A stretch of DNA of 64,000 bases from Pandoraea sputorum (GTDB lineage: Bacteria > Pseudomonadota > Gammaproteobacteria > Burkholderiales > Burkholderiaceae): positions 4,216,001 through 4,280,000 of the forward strand of contig NZ_CP010431.2 in assembly GCF_000814845.2 (NCBI RefSeq), written 5' to 3'. Of this stretch, positions 1 to 8,892 are shown one piece after another. Position 1 is the stretch's first letter. Every line of letters starts with the position of its first letter. A model generated the notes under the pieces. That model was not told the DNA's origin and did no database searches. It saw only the letters and a program-made list of their open reading frames with translations. A program made the position numbers and the translations under genes.

Positions 1-16
1 CACTGAGGAGTGATTT

Positions 17-223
17 ATGAACTCGGATCTGATCAAGGGCAAGTGGAACCAGCTCAAGGGCGAAGCGAAGAAGCAGTGGGGCAATCTGACCGACGACGAT
101 CTGCTGAAGATCGAAGGCAATCGCGACAAGTTCGTCGGTGTGATTCAGGAACGTTACGGCAAGGCCAAGGCCGACGCCGAGAAGGAAGTCGACACCTGGA
201 ACAACCAGCACAAGCTCTGGTAA
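17..223 (+). CDS. CsbD family stress-response protein
   Basis: A 68-residue, highly charged, soluble protein with no signal peptide. The sequence from the N-terminus (NSDLIKGKWNQLKGEAKKQWG) through the segment around residues 25-45 (LTDDDLL, IEGNRDKFVG) is the hallmark of the CsbD family, general-stress proteins of unknown biochemical role. A GGAG ribosome site lies just before the ATG. It starts a run of small stress or envelope genes on the same strand. The family call is firm from sequence; the stress role is known only for relatives. Confidence 0.95.
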   Translation: MNSDLIKGKWNQLKGEAKKQWGNLTDDDLLKIEGNRDKFVGVIQERYGKAKADAEKEVDTWNNQHKLW

Positions 224-332
224 GCCAGCGTCACTCGCGTGAGCCATGTCAGCCGGGAGGCTGGCGTGGCCCTTCTCCCCTCGCGCGTCCTATGCGCTTC
301 GGACGACATCATCTCTCCAAGGAGAAATCAAA

Positions 333-470
333 ATGAAACGATTGATCGCCATCGCACTGCTTTCGGGCTTCGCACTGGGCCTGGCCGGATGCAACACCAT
401 CCACGGCGCAGGCAAGGACGTTGAAAAGGGCGGCGAAGCCATTCAGGGCGCGGCCGACCGCAACAAGTAA
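333..470 (+). CDS. Entericidin-like small lipoprotein
   Basis: A 45-residue lipoprotein. A short signal peptide (KRLIAIALLSGFALGLAGC) ends in a lipobox LAGC with the acylated cysteine near residue 17, followed by NTIHGAGKDVEKGGEAIQ, the entericidin A/B signature. Entericidins are small membrane lipoproteins tied to stationary-phase and envelope stress. The reading frame is open upstream, but an AAGGAG site at 319-324 correctly spaced before the ATG at 333 and the signal peptide decide the start. It sits about 110 bp downstream of the CsbD gene. Confidence 0.93.
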   Translation: MKRLIAIALLSGFALGLAGCNTIHGAGKDVEKGGEAIQGAADRNK

Positions 471-628
471 CGCGGCATCGACCGGTGTCTGACCACGCCG
501 GAGCGCAGCACCCGAAGCATCGACATTCCCCAGATTCGCGACGCACGGCGCATGATGCATTCCCATGTCGTCCGGGCGTCGCCCCGCCCCCCATGCTCGC
601 CCAATCCCCAGACTAGGAGGACTCCAAG

Positions 629-1213
629 ATGTCACATCGAATCGCTATGAACGTCCTGACCTGCGCCTGCATCGCGGCGGCAGGCATGCTCGGCACCACG
701 GCGGCCAGCGCTGCAGATGCCGCAGCCAAAGACCGTTACGAAGCGGCCCAGAAATCGGCCGAAGCCGACTACAAGGCCTCCGCTGCGCGTTGCGATGACA
801 TGAAGGACAACGCGAAGAAGATTTGTGTGGAAGACGCGAAGGGTAAGGAGAAGATCGCCAAGGCCAACGCGGAAGCCGACTACAAGCAAACGCCGAAGGC
901 CCGCTACGATGCCGCCGTCGCTAAGGCAGACGCCGACTACAGCGTTGCCAAGCTGCGTTGCGACGACAAGAAGGGCAACGACAAGGACGTCTGCGTGAAG
1001 GATGCCGACGCTGCCAAGACCAAGGCCTACGGCGACGCCAAGGTCATGCGTACGAGCCGCGAATCGTCCAAGGACACCATGGCGGCACGTCAGGACGCCA
1101 ACGCCGATGCGAACAAGGCCCAATACAAGGCCGCGATGGAGCGCTGCGACAGCCTGACGGGCAGTAGCAAGGACAGCTGTGAGGCCGACGCCAAGTCGCG
1201 CTACCACCAGTAA
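629..1213 (+). CDS. Periplasmic Ala/Lys-rich protein with three CX10C repeats
   Basis: A 194-residue exported protein of unknown function. It has a signal peptide (cleavage predicted after TTAASA, about residue 28) and then a very polar, Ala/Lys/Asp-rich, probably helical body. Three units each carry an RC..(10 residues)..C pair: RCDDMKDNAKKIC, RCDDKKGNDKDVC and RCDSLTGSSKDSC. Between them ADY-type segments recur, so the protein looks built from an internal duplication. An AGGAGG ribosome site precedes the ATG. A strong terminator follows at 1305-1347. Similar alanine-rich cell-envelope proteins are common in Burkholderiaceae, but I assign no function. Confidence 0.85.
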   Translation: MSHRIAMNVLTCACIAAAGMLGTTAASAADAAAKDRYEAAQKSAEADYKASAARCDDMKDNAKKICVEDAKGKEKIAKANAEADYKQTPKARYDAAVAKADADYSVAKLRCDDKKGNDKDVCVKDADAAKTKAYGDAKVMRTSRESSKDTMAARQDANADANKAQYKAAMERCDSLTGSSKDSCEADAKSRYHQ

Positions 1214-1304
1214 GCGCAAGTGATCACCGCCTAGAACGACAGCAGGTTTAGCAGGGAGGAGAAGGCGTCACGGACCGCCACCATGGGTGAGCGCCGGACG
1301 TCGG

Positions 1305-1347
1305 CACCGGGCGAATGTTGCGCAAGCGGCATTCGCCCGGTGTTTTT
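1305..1347 (+). terminator. Rho-independent terminator
   Basis: Perfect 13-bp inverted repeat (CACCGGGCGAATG at 1305-1317 and its complement at 1330-1342) with a 12-nt loop, followed by TTTTT. It ends the small-gene run starting at the Cys-pair protein. Confidence 0.9.
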
Positions 1348-1710
1348 GCGCCACAGGCCGGGCGCGCCATGTAAATGAATGTAACAAGTGTCGCGCGCCG
1401 CAGGCGGTGGCCCCCCCGCGGACTCGGAGGGGCGATGTCAACCGAAACGAGCGCAAAGCGTTGATTCTGAATAGAATAGAGGCCTGATTTTTACGTTTGG
1501 CGGCCGCTTTTCTACGCCCGAACGTTCCCCACACCGGATGGCTTCGCATACTTTGCAACAATTGCGTTGCGCCCGCGTTTCGGAACTTCAGTAAAGTAAA
1601 GCCAGGGAATCTGACGAACCAGGGTGCCGGCGGGCACCGGGCGCGTCGAACGGCATGGTGCCGTTCGGGTGCCGTCATCAGTACGCTGCCAAGTCCGCAG
1701 GAGAAATGTC
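1348..1710. promoter_or_regulatory. Leader of the PXPV protein with stacked dyads
   Basis: This 363-bp region has no convincing gene. Near its end are two dyads: GGTGCC-N4-GGCACC at 1623-1638, and a perfect 9-bp repeat CGAACGGCA-tgg-TGCCGTTCG at 1647-1667, about 45 nt before the next ATG. A further GCAAC-N6-GTTGC dyad is at 1555-1570. These could be operators or 5'-UTR hairpins; the sequence alone does not decide. Confidence 0.4.
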
Positions 1711-2019
1711 ATGAAAACCAAGTTTGCCGCCCTTGCCATCGCCGGGGTCGCGCTCACAGCGGGTGCGATCGGGACGGCGCAGGCACACGTCTCGGTCGGT
1801 ATCGGTATTGGTGTACCGCTGATCGCACCGGCTCCGGTTTATGCGCCGGCACCGGTCTACGTTGCGCCGCCTCCGCCGGTCTATGTGGCGCCGCCGCCCG
1901 TCTATGTCGCCCCGGCCCCGGTCTACTATGGCCCGCCGCCGGCATACTACGGTCGTCCGTACGGTTACGGCGGCTACGGCCGCGGTTACTGGCGTCATGG
2001 CCGCTGGCACGGCTATTGA
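1711..2019 (+). CDS. PXPV-repeat exported protein
   Basis: A 102-residue protein with a signal peptide (MKTKFAALAIAGVALTAGAIG, cleavage after AQA), then many PAPVY / PPPVYV repeats (PXPV family) and a Gly/Tyr/Arg-rich tail ending in RHGRWHGY. Proteins of this type are small exported proteins of unknown role, frequent in Burkholderiaceae. The frame is open from 1624, but a CAGGAGA ribosome site before the ATG at 1711 and the signal peptide fix the start. The leader contains strong dyads. Confidence 0.85.
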   Translation: MKTKFAALAIAGVALTAGAIGTAQAHVSVGIGIGVPLIAPAPVYAPAPVYVAPPPPVYVAPPPVYVAPAPVYYGPPPAYYGRPYGYGGYGRGYWRHGRWHGY

Positions 2020-2051
2020 TCGACGGCCGAACCGGCTGATCGCTGAAACGA

Positions 2052-2087
2052 AACGCGCCGCCGACTTCTCAGTTGGCGGCGCGTTTT
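2052..2087. terminator. Bidirectional terminator between convergent genes
   Basis: Inverted repeat AACGCGCCGCC (2052-2062) and its complement (2075-2085), extended inwards by three more pairs and followed by TTTT. It lies between the PXPV gene and the convergent chemotaxis-type gene, so it may serve both. Confidence 0.8.
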
Positions 2088-2118
2088 GCTTATGAAAGAG
2101 GGAAATCTGCGGCGTTGC

Positions 2119-3531
2119 TCAGCGTGCCACCCGGTACGCAATGCGGAAGCCACCCCAGTGACGTCCGTTCACATAGATCGGGGCGGATGCGTCCTTCATC
2201 ACCACGAACTCCCCGCCGCCCATATCTCGCCGATACGTTTGCAGCAACAGCGGCTTGGTGTTGCGCCCGGCTGCGGCCCCCGTGCGATCGTTGAACAAAC
2301 GTCGATTGCGACAGTGCGCCGCGTTCCACACGGGATCGTTCGTCGGCGCTTGCGAGAACTTGCGGTTGTGCGTCGGCAGATAGCCGTTTTCGTCGACCGC
2401 CGCACAGAACGTGATGCGCTCGTTCATGCCGAGCAACGGTTCCTGAATCGCCGGCAGCGTCTCGTCCGTGAAGCGCGTAAAGCGCGCCATCAGTTGCTGC
2501 GGATTCGAGCCCGGAATCGGTTCGTAGCGGCGGTCGAACAATTCCTGCTCGCTGATCTTGCCCTTCGCAAGGGCCGCTTCGAAGCTTTCACCGACTTGCT
2601 TTGCCGCGCGACGCACGGCCCGAATGAACGGTGTGTCCTCTGTCTCGACATCCGCCTCGGCAATCAGACCGATCAGATGCTCTGACACCGACAGCAAACC
2701 ATTGATCCGCTCGCGCGCACTCTCGACGTGATCGGCGGAATGCGTCACGCCATCGGCCATTTCGTCGACGTGTGCGGCGAGCGTGTTGCATTCGTTTTCG
2801 ATGGCTTCGCTGGCTTGTGCGATCTGTCCGGCCTGACGGTCGAACGTATCGAGCGCTGTGCCAGCCGTCTCGATCACGCTGGCGATGGCGCGGGTGCCTT
2901 CGCGCGCGTCGTTGGCGCGCGCAACGTTGGCGTTGCTCTCGCGCATGAGACGCTCTGTGCGCTCGCTGAGCGCCGCCAGCGTGTGTTCGATCTGCTGCGT
3001 GGCCTCGGCCGTCTTGCTCGCAAGCAGCTTGACCTCGGTCGCCACGACGGCGAAGCTGCGTCCGGCAGCGCCGGCCCGCGCGGCTTCGATGGCGGCATTC
3101 AGGGCGAGCAGATTCGTCTGACGCGCGATGACAGAGATGCCTTCGGCGACCTTGCCGACGTGATCGAGCGCTTCGCGCAGGCCGGAGATTTCGTCCGCCA
3201 TGCCGGAGACGCCTTCGACAAGCCCGTGAATCGACGCGAGCGACGCGTCGGCCGTGCTACGCGATGCTGAAATTTCCGCACTGGCCCGATCAGCCACGTC
3301 GCGGGCTTCGCGCGCCGCTTCGGCGATCCTCTGATTCCCTTCGCTGGTATCGGTCGCGGCGCGGCGAAGCTCCTGAAACACTTCGGCCTGACGCTTGATG
3401 CGAACGGCGATTTCATCGACGTTGCCCGCGATATCGCACAACTCCACACCGAGGGTACCGGCGTTGTCCGCCACCTCGTTCATGATGTTGACGCTCTGCC
3501 CCGCTCCCCTTGAGCGCGTGAATAGCCCCAT
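2119..3531 (-). CDS. Soluble methyl-accepting chemotaxis-type protein
   Basis: A 470-residue protein without membrane segments. The first 290 residues or so are a long coiled-coil MCP signalling domain, including the hairpin tip region ([24 protein letters not shown] motif, seen here as [20 protein letters not shown]) that contacts CheA/CheW. The C-terminal 150 residues (from [13 protein letters not shown] to [11 protein letters not shown]) form a conserved domain often found at the end of cytosolic MCPs and probably sense a ligand. The start at MGLFTRS has an AGGAG site; an upstream in-frame methionine at 3633 has none. No che genes are nearby, so it is an orphan transducer. Confidence 0.88.
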   Translation of the reverse strand: MGLFTRSRGAGQSVNIMNEVADNAGTLGVELCDIAGNVDEIAVRIKRQAEVFQELRRAATDTSEGNQRIAEAAREARDVADRASAEISASRSTADASLASIHGLVEGVSGMADEISGLREALDHVGKVAEGISVIARQTNLLALNAAIEAARAGAAGRSFAVVATEVKLLASKTAEATQQIEHTLAALSERTERLMRESNANVARANDAREGTRAIASVIETAGTALDTFDRQAGQIAQASEAIENECNTLAAHVDEMADGVTHSADHVESARERINGLLSVSEHLIGLIAEADVETEDTPFIRAVRRAAKQVGESFEAALAKGKISEQELFDRRYEPIPGSNPQQLMARFTRFTDETLPAIQEPLLGMNERITFCAAVDENGYLPTHNRKFSQAPTNDPVWNAAHCRNRRLFNDRTGAAAGRNTKPLLLQTYRRDMGGGEFVVMKDASAPIYVNGRHWGGFRIAYRVAR

Positions 3532-3829
3532 CGTCAGTCTCCTCGCATCTCTGATCTGCTTGTTATGACGAGGGCGAGACGGTCGCCGGAACTGCCAAAA
3601 ACGTAAAACGCCGGATAGACGTCTGCGCCACACGTATGGGTATCTTTTTTACCCGGTGTCGAAAAGTATAACGGGAGAAAAAACGGCGGACTTGAGGGGT
3701 TCTTCGCATGATTGGTCCCCGTTTTCTCTATTTTTCGACGTTTCTAAGGGCACCCTCTCACGCAAGGCTTACGCGGGACTTACTGTCGGGCCTGACGCCT
3801 CCGTCAAGGCCCCATTCGAGGCCCGCTCG

Positions 3830-3873
3830 AAGCGCGTTCAAAGCGCGTTCAAAGCGCATTCAAAGCCCTTTCA
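3830..3873. repeat. 11-bp tandem repeat, four copies, over a stop codon
   Basis: AAGCGCGTTCA occurs twice exactly (3830-3840, 3841-3851) and twice with changes (3852-3862, 3863-3873). The array overlaps the last codons and the stop codon of the adjoining LysR gene. Confidence 0.85.
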
Positions 3874-4756
3874 ACGCCCCCGCCAGCGCATCGGCTAGCG
3901 CCACGACCAGCCCGCCCGCGTCGCGGCGTCGCAGCAACGCGACTTCGCTGTCGGCATTCGCGTCCTCGAGCGCCACCCGGCGTACGTCCGGCCCGGCGAG
4001 CGCGGCAAGGCTCTCCGGCACAATCGCCACACCAAAACCGGCTGCGACCAGATTGACGAGGGTCGCCTTGCGCGAAGTGGCGGCCGCCGCCGTTGGAAAG
4101 AAGCCGTGCTGCTGGCACAGCTGCGCGACCCGGTAGCTCAGTCCGCCGCGCTCACGGTGCGGCAACGACACGAACGGCTCGCCCGCCAGCGTCGCCACAC
4201 TCACAGACGCCACGTCTGCCAGCGCATGATCGCTGGCCACCAGCAGCAACAAGCGCTCGCGGGCAATCGTCTCGCAAACGAGCGACGGCGCGGGGCGCAG
4301 CACCGGCAATCGCACCAACCCCAGGTCGATGCGCCCGGCTTCGATCTCGTCCTGTTGTTGTTCTGACGACAGCGTCGAGACATCGACGGTGACGCCCGGG
4401 TTCGCCTGCAGATGGGCACGCAACGCCACCGGCAGTCCCCCGGCGAACGGCACGGAACTGGAATGCGCGAGTCGCACGGTGCCTTGCTCGCCGCGCGCCA
4501 CACTGCGCGTGAGCGCGACGGAGCCTTCGAGCTCGGTCAGCACGCGGCGCGCCTCGGCGACGAACGTCCGCCCGGCCGGGGTGAGCGTCACGCCTTTCGA
4601 CGAGCGTTCGAGCAACACCGCCTGCAACTCCTTTTCAAGCTCGGAGATCTGGCGGCTCAACGCAGACTGCGCGACGAACAGACGCTCGGCCGCCGCGCTG
4701 AACCCGCCCGCATCGACCACTTCCAGGAAATAACGCAACTGCCGCAGCGACACCAT
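3860..4756 (-). CDS. LysR family transcriptional regulator
   Basis: A 298-residue LTTR. The N-terminal winged HTH (LRQLRYFLEVVDAGGFSAAAERL, then QSALSRQISELEKEL) is followed by a periplasmic-binding-like effector domain with the usual VRLAHSSSVPFAGGLP and GFGVAIVPESL segments. It is transcribed away from the TauE/SafE-type exporter that starts 140 bp away, which suggests it controls that gene. The start at MVSLRQL fits the family; the longer upstream frame does not. Its 3' end lies inside an 11-bp tandem repeat. Confidence 0.9.
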   Translation of the reverse strand: MVSLRQLRYFLEVVDAGGFSAAAERLFVAQSALSRQISELEKELQAVLLERSSKGVTLTPAGRTFVAEARRVLTELEGSVALTRSVARGEQGTVRLAHSSSVPFAGGLPVALRAHLQANPGVTVDVSTLSSEQQQDEIEAGRIDLGLVRLPVLRPAPSLVCETIARERLLLLVASDHALADVASVSVATLAGEPFVSLPHRERGGLSYRVAQLCQQHGFFPTAAAATSRKATLVNLVAAGFGVAIVPESLAALAGPDVRRVALEDANADSEVALLRRRDAGGLVVALADALAGALKGL

Positions 4757-4896
4757 GACTATGCCGTTTCGAGATCGAACATCGCCACATTCTATATTGG
4801 CGCGACGCCTGCACGCGGCCCTATGCTGACGCAAAACCCACGTGTTCTCAGGCCTATGCGCCAGCGCGCTTCGCATCGAATCCCAACGCCGTCACC

Positions 4897-5688
4897 ATGC
4901 TCACAACGCCAGCCACCTCTGCGATCGACTCACTCGGCTCAATCACTGCCGCCCTTCCCACGCCCGGCCACTGGCTGCTGATGAGCGCAGCGCTCGTCGT
5001 CGCGTATGTGATTTTCGGCATCGCGGGCTTCGGCACGGCGCTCGTCGCCAGTCCCATCCTGGCTTACGCAATGCCTGTCGCGCAGATCGTGCCGATGCTT
5101 GCACTGCTCGACTTCAGCGCGGCATCGGGCAATGTCCTGCGCAATGCCCGCGCCGCCGACATGAGCGAGTTGCGACGTCTGCTGCCCGCCATCGTGCTCG
5201 GCAGCCTCGCGGGCGGGGCGCTGCTGTTGCGGCTGCAACCGGAAGTGCTGCTTAAGGCGCTGGCGTGGTTCGTGTGCGCGTATGCGGTGTTTTCGCTGAT
5301 CGGGCCGCGTGCGAAATCGCGTCTGTCACAGGCCTGGGCGATTCCGTTCGGGGCGGTGGGCGGAATGTTCGGCGCCATGTTCGGCAGTGGGGGCTTCGTC
5401 TTCGCCATCTATCTGACGAGTCGTCTGGAGCGCGTGGAGGCGATGCGCGTGACGCAGGCGACGCTCATCGGCTTCAGCACGCTCGCACGCGCCGTGCTGT
5501 TCCTGCTGGCAGGTGTCTACGCCAACGTGTCGATGCTGGTGACGGCTGTCTCGCTGGTCCCCGCGATGATCGTCGGCATGTGGCTCGGCAAACACATCAC
5601 GTTGCGTCTCTCGCGCCAGCAGTTCGTGCGTGCGGTGAATTTCGTGGTGTTGGCCGCAGGCATCGCATTGTTGATACGCAGCCGGTAA
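4897..5688 (+). CDS. TSUP family (TauE/SafE-like) membrane exporter
   Basis: A 263-residue integral membrane protein with about eight hydrophobic segments. It shows the TSUP pattern: an early VAYVIFGIAGFGTALVASPI segment and a second repeat-like FGAMFGSGGFVFAIYL. TSUP proteins move sulfite, sulfonates or small organic acids across the inner membrane, but the substrate cannot be read from sequence. It is divergent from a LysR gene, its likely regulator. No strong ribosome site is visible at the ATG; an internal methionine at about residue 29 is an alternative start. Confidence 0.88.
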   Translation: MLTTPATSAIDSLGSITAALPTPGHWLLMSAALVVAYVIFGIAGFGTALVASPILAYAMPVAQIVPMLALLDFSAASGNVLRNARAADMSELRRLLPAIVLGSLAGGALLLRLQPEVLLKALAWFVCAYAVFSLIGPRAKSRLSQAWAIPFGAVGGMFGAMFGSGGFVFAIYLTSRLERVEAMRVTQATLIGFSTLARAVLFLLAGVYANVSMLVTAVSLVPAMIVGMWLGKHITLRLSRQQFVRAVNFVVLAAGIALLIRSR

Positions 5689-5743
5689 ACATCGCGCCCG
5701 CAAGCGGGTATGCTGACGGCCATTCTTACGCGACGCGCCGCTC

Positions 5744-6661
5744 ATGTCCCTGCCCGCCCTGCTCGTCTTTGGCGAAGCCCTCACCGATCTGATCCGTCAA
5801 CCGCAGGGCGACGCCCGCCAATGGATCAGCCGTGCGGGCGGCGCGTGCTGGAACGTCGCCCGGGTAACGGCGGCCATGGGCGTGGCGACGGGCTATGGCG
5901 GCGCCATCAGCACGCATGCCCCGTTCGGCACCGAACTAATCACACTTTCCCGCGAGGCCGGACTGGACGAGCGCTACTGGCAAGCCGTCGATGCGCCACC
6001 GCTCGTGGCCGTCGTGCACCGACACGATCCGCCCGCCTACTTCTTTCTCGGTGAAGGCGCGGCCGATCTGGCATTCGATCCGGCGGCCTTGCCCGTCGGC
6101 TGGCAGGATGCCGCACGCGTTGCGCATTTCGGTTGCATCAGTCTCGTTCGGGAGCCGCTGGCGAGTACGCTGCTCACCATCGCGCAGACATTGCACGACG
6201 CCGGTGTCGCGATCAGCTTCGATCCGAATCTGCGCAATCTGATGGGGCCTGCGTACTTCGCCACGTTCAGTCACATGGCGAAACTCTCGACGTGGCTCAA
6301 ACTCTCGGTGGAAGACTTGCGCGGCCTCTACCCGACACATACCGACGACGACGCCCTCGCCGACGTGCGCCGCCTCACCCCGCAAGCCCAGATTCTGTTG
6401 ACGGATGGGGCGCGCGGCATGCGCTTGCTGCTGCCGAACGGCACTGTCCTTGTCCAACCGGCGTTCAACGTCGAAGTGGCAGACACCGTAGGCGCAGGCG
6501 ACGCCGCTATCGGTGGCTGGCTGGCCAGCCTGTCCCGCATGCCGGACGCACCGCTCGCCGTCCATTTGCGCCGTGCCGCAGCCGCCGCCGCGCTGGCCTG
6601 TACCCGCACCGGCGCTCACGCGCCGGGCTGGGACGACGTTCAGGCGCTCGCTCAGACCTGA
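5744..6661 (+). CDS. PfkB family carbohydrate kinase (fructokinase-like)
   Basis: A 305-residue cytosolic sugar kinase. It has the N-terminal PfkB region (LLVFGEALTDLI, then RAGGACWNVARVTAAMG) and the C-terminal signature DTVGAGDAAIGGWLASL, whose aspartate is the catalytic base and whose GAGD forms the anion hole. Fructokinases share this layout, but the substrate could be another ketose or nucleoside. It starts 55 bp after the TSUP gene and may share its transcript. No sugar transporter is adjacent. Confidence 0.85.
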   Translation: MSLPALLVFGEALTDLIRQPQGDARQWISRAGGACWNVARVTAAMGVATGYGGAISTHAPFGTELITLSREAGLDERYWQAVDAPPLVAVVHRHDPPAYFFLGEGAADLAFDPAALPVGWQDAARVAHFGCISLVREPLASTLLTIAQTLHDAGVAISFDPNLRNLMGPAYFATFSHMAKLSTWLKLSVEDLRGLYPTHTDDDALADVRRLTPQAQILLTDGARGMRLLLPNGTVLVQPAFNVEVADTVGAGDAAIGGWLASLSRMPDAPLAVHLRRAAAAAALACTRTGAHAPGWDDVQALAQT

Positions 6662-6680
6662 TTTCCAACGTGATCGCCAG

Positions 6681-6720
6681 GCCAATCATCCGAATAATGG
6701 CTATGATGAGAGCCAATCAT
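6681..6720. promoter_or_regulatory. Candidate operator upstream of a LysR gene
   Basis: The 9-mer GCCAATCAT occurs at 6681-6689 and 6712-6720, 31 bp apart (about three helical turns). A dyad TGGCT-N8-AGCCA (6698-6715) overlaps the second copy. The region ends 25 bp before the LysR ATG at 6746, a common place for autoregulatory LysR binding. Confidence 0.4.
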
Positions 6721-6745
6721 CACCACGGCCGATACATTCGACGAT

Positions 6746-7654
6746 ATGACCCCCGACCAATTGCTGACCTTCGCGACGGTGGCCGAACTGGGCAACATCA
6801 GCCATGCGGCGCAGGCGTTGCACCTGTCGCAGCCTGCCGTTTCCGGGCAATTGCGACTGTTGCAGGAGTCGTTCGGCGAGCCGCTCTACCGGCGTGACGG
6901 ACGTGGCATCCGCCTGACCGCCGTCGGTGAGCAGGTGGCTGTCTACGCGAACAAGTTGCGTCAGGACTACCGTCAGGCGATGGCACTGCGCGACGGCTTG
7001 AGGGGAATGGAGACGGGCGCGCTGCGCATTGGCGCAAGTACGACGCCTGCGAGCTATTTGTTGCCCTACGTTATCGCCGAATTCCATCAGCGCTACCCGG
7101 CGGTCGCGCTGCATATCGTCGACGGCAACACGAGCGAGATCGTGGCGCAGCTCGACCGGCTTGACGTCGCCTTCATCGAGGGTGCGGTGCCGCCTGGGTT
7201 GTCGCCGGAGATTGCGGTGCGTCCGTGGCGCGACGACGAGATCGTGGCGATTGCGCGCGCCGATCATCCGCTCGCGCAGCATCCCGAGGGCGCGTCGTTG
7301 CAAAGCATCGCCGCCTATCCCCTGATCATGCGCGAACCCGGCTCCGGGGTGCGAGCGCTGGTGGCGCGTGCCTTCTCGGTATCGGGACTGGAGCCGCGCG
7401 TGGCGCTCGAACTCGCGGGGGTGGAAAGTATCAAGGAGGCCGTTCGCGCCGGTATGGGCGTGGGCTTCGTGTCGGCCATGTCGATGCGTCATGAAGACGC
7501 CGCGCTTGCCACGGTGCGCATCGATCCGCCGCACGGCCTCAAGCGTCTGCTCACCGCGCTCGTGCCCCATGCCGACGCATTGTCGCGTCCCACCGAGCGC
7601 TTTCTCGCCCAGTGTTTTGCTGGGGACGCCACCGATCCGGCCCCGATGCGGTGA
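6746..7654 (+). CDS. LysR family transcriptional regulator
   Basis: A 302-residue LTTR. The HTH is at residues 4-60 (LLTFATVAELGNISHAAQALHL, QPAVSGQLRLLQE) and a CysB/YeiE-like effector domain follows, with ALRIGASTTPASYLLPYVIAEF and a C-terminal AGMGVGFVSAMSM segment. It is on the same strand as the upstream sugar kinase and convergent with the SDR gene downstream, so its target is not obvious from context; dyad and direct-repeat sequences upstream suggest self-control. Confidence 0.9.
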   Translation: MTPDQLLTFATVAELGNISHAAQALHLSQPAVSGQLRLLQESFGEPLYRRDGRGIRLTAVGEQVAVYANKLRQDYRQAMALRDGLRGMETGALRIGASTTPASYLLPYVIAEFHQRYPAVALHIVDGNTSEIVAQLDRLDVAFIEGAVPPGLSPEIAVRPWRDDEIVAIARADHPLAQHPEGASLQSIAAYPLIMREPGSGVRALVARAFSVSGLEPRVALELAGVESIKEAVRAGMGVGFVSAMSMRHEDAALATVRIDPPHGLKRLLTALVPHADALSRPTERFLAQCFAGDATDPAPMR

Positions 7655-7733
7655 CACGTGACAACGACCCCATCGTGCGCCGCACGGCACTCGTCGCATC
7701 GCGAACCGGATCAGCGCGTCAGGCCCTACGGCC

Positions 7734-8840
7734 TTATTTGAAATCCCACGCCATTTGTTCCGCCACTGATGTCGCCTCGGACGACCGCACACACACGTCC
7801 AGATAGTCAGTCACGGCAGGCGGCGGAGGCGTGCCCTCGCCGAGCAGACGACGGTTGTCGAACACGTAGTCGAGCGCAGCGAACGCGCCGTAGCGACGCA
7901 ACGCTTTCGCCATCAGACGGCTATTACCATGTCCCAACTGACGCGCCAGTGCGGGCGTCAGCCGGTCGATCTCCGCTTCGCCGATGTGACGGAAGCGCTC
8001 GCCAAGCGGTGCCACGCCGCGCGCTCTGGCCAGCGCCGCCTCGATTTCGCGAATCGTGCGCGCACTGCCCTCACCCGCCGACACGTGATACAGGTCGTGA
8101 CGCAGTCGGGGCAGGAACGCGAGATCGATGAGCGCATCGGCACAGTAATCGACCGGCACGACGTCGAGACGGTCGTCCAGACCGCACGTGAACGCGCCCA
8201 GCAACTGCACCATCCGGAACATCCAGAAAATGCTGCCCGACGGCTCGCAGCCAAGGCGCGTATGCCCCACCACGATAGACGGCCGCGCGATCACCAGCGG
8301 CAGGCCCGGCCACTCGCTGCGCAAACGCCGTTCGGCCTCCGCCTTCGACGCCGTGTAGGCCACCACCTGATGGTCGGCAAGCGCCAGCTCGTGCGACTCC
8401 TTCACCAGGCCCGACATAGCGTCGCCGCATGCCATGGCGGTGCCGACGTGCACGAAGCGCTCCAGCACCGGCGACGCCGCGACTGCACGTGCCAGCGCCA
8501 ACGTACCGGTCACGTTGACGGTATCGAGTTGCGGATGTGCCGAGAAGCTCGCAATCGCCCCGGCGTGAATCACATGCGTGACGCGACGCATGCGCGGGTC
8601 GTCGTCGAACGTCACCGGCTGCGCTAGATCGCCGCAAACGATGTTCGCTTCGGTGAGCGTCAGCCGATGCACCGGTGCCACGCGAAAACGGTCCATTGCG
8701 GCGCGGACACGGGCAAGACCGTCGCTGCTGGTGCGCGCACGCACGAGCAGCAATAACGACGGACCGAAGCCGTCCTTCAGGAGTTGGGCGACAACGGCGC
8801 CGCCCACAAAACCGGTACTGCCGGTGACGAGAATGCGCAT
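7734..8840 (-). CDS. NAD(P)-dependent extended SDR (thioester-reductase-like)
   Basis: A 368-residue extended short-chain dehydrogenase of the male-sterility / NAD_binding_4 type. The nucleotide-binding motif TGSTGFVGG is at residues 6-14, the VTHVIHAGA segment near residue 90 and the catalytic YTASK (Tyr-x3-Lys) near residue 160. Relatives reduce thioesters or epimerise sugars; this one stands alone with no carrier protein or CoA ligase next to it. The ATG has a GAGG ribosome site. I cannot name the substrate. Confidence 0.82.
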   Translation of the reverse strand: MRILVTGSTGFVGGAVVAQLLKDGFGPSLLLLVRARTSSDGLARVRAAMDRFRVAPVHRLTLTEANIVCGDLAQPVTFDDDPRMRRVTHVIHAGAIASFSAHPQLDTVNVTGTLALARAVAASPVLERFVHVGTAMACGDAMSGLVKESHELALADHQVVAYTASKAEAERRLRSEWPGLPLVIARPSIVVGHTRLGCEPSGSIFWMFRMVQLLGAFTCGLDDRLDVVPVDYCADALIDLAFLPRLRHDLYHVSAGEGSARTIREIEAALARARGVAPLGERFRHIGEAEIDRLTPALARQLGHGNSRLMAKALRRYGAFAALDYVFDNRRLLGEGTPPPPAVTDYLDVCVRSSEATSVAEQMAWDFK

Positions 8841-8892
8841 GGCGATGGCCTCACAGAACGATATGCGTCGCAGATCGCCCGATCAAACGTGA

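Noticed and set aside
246..332. N-terminal extension of the entericidin frame
   Set aside because: The ribosome site and lipoprotein signal peptide begin at 333.
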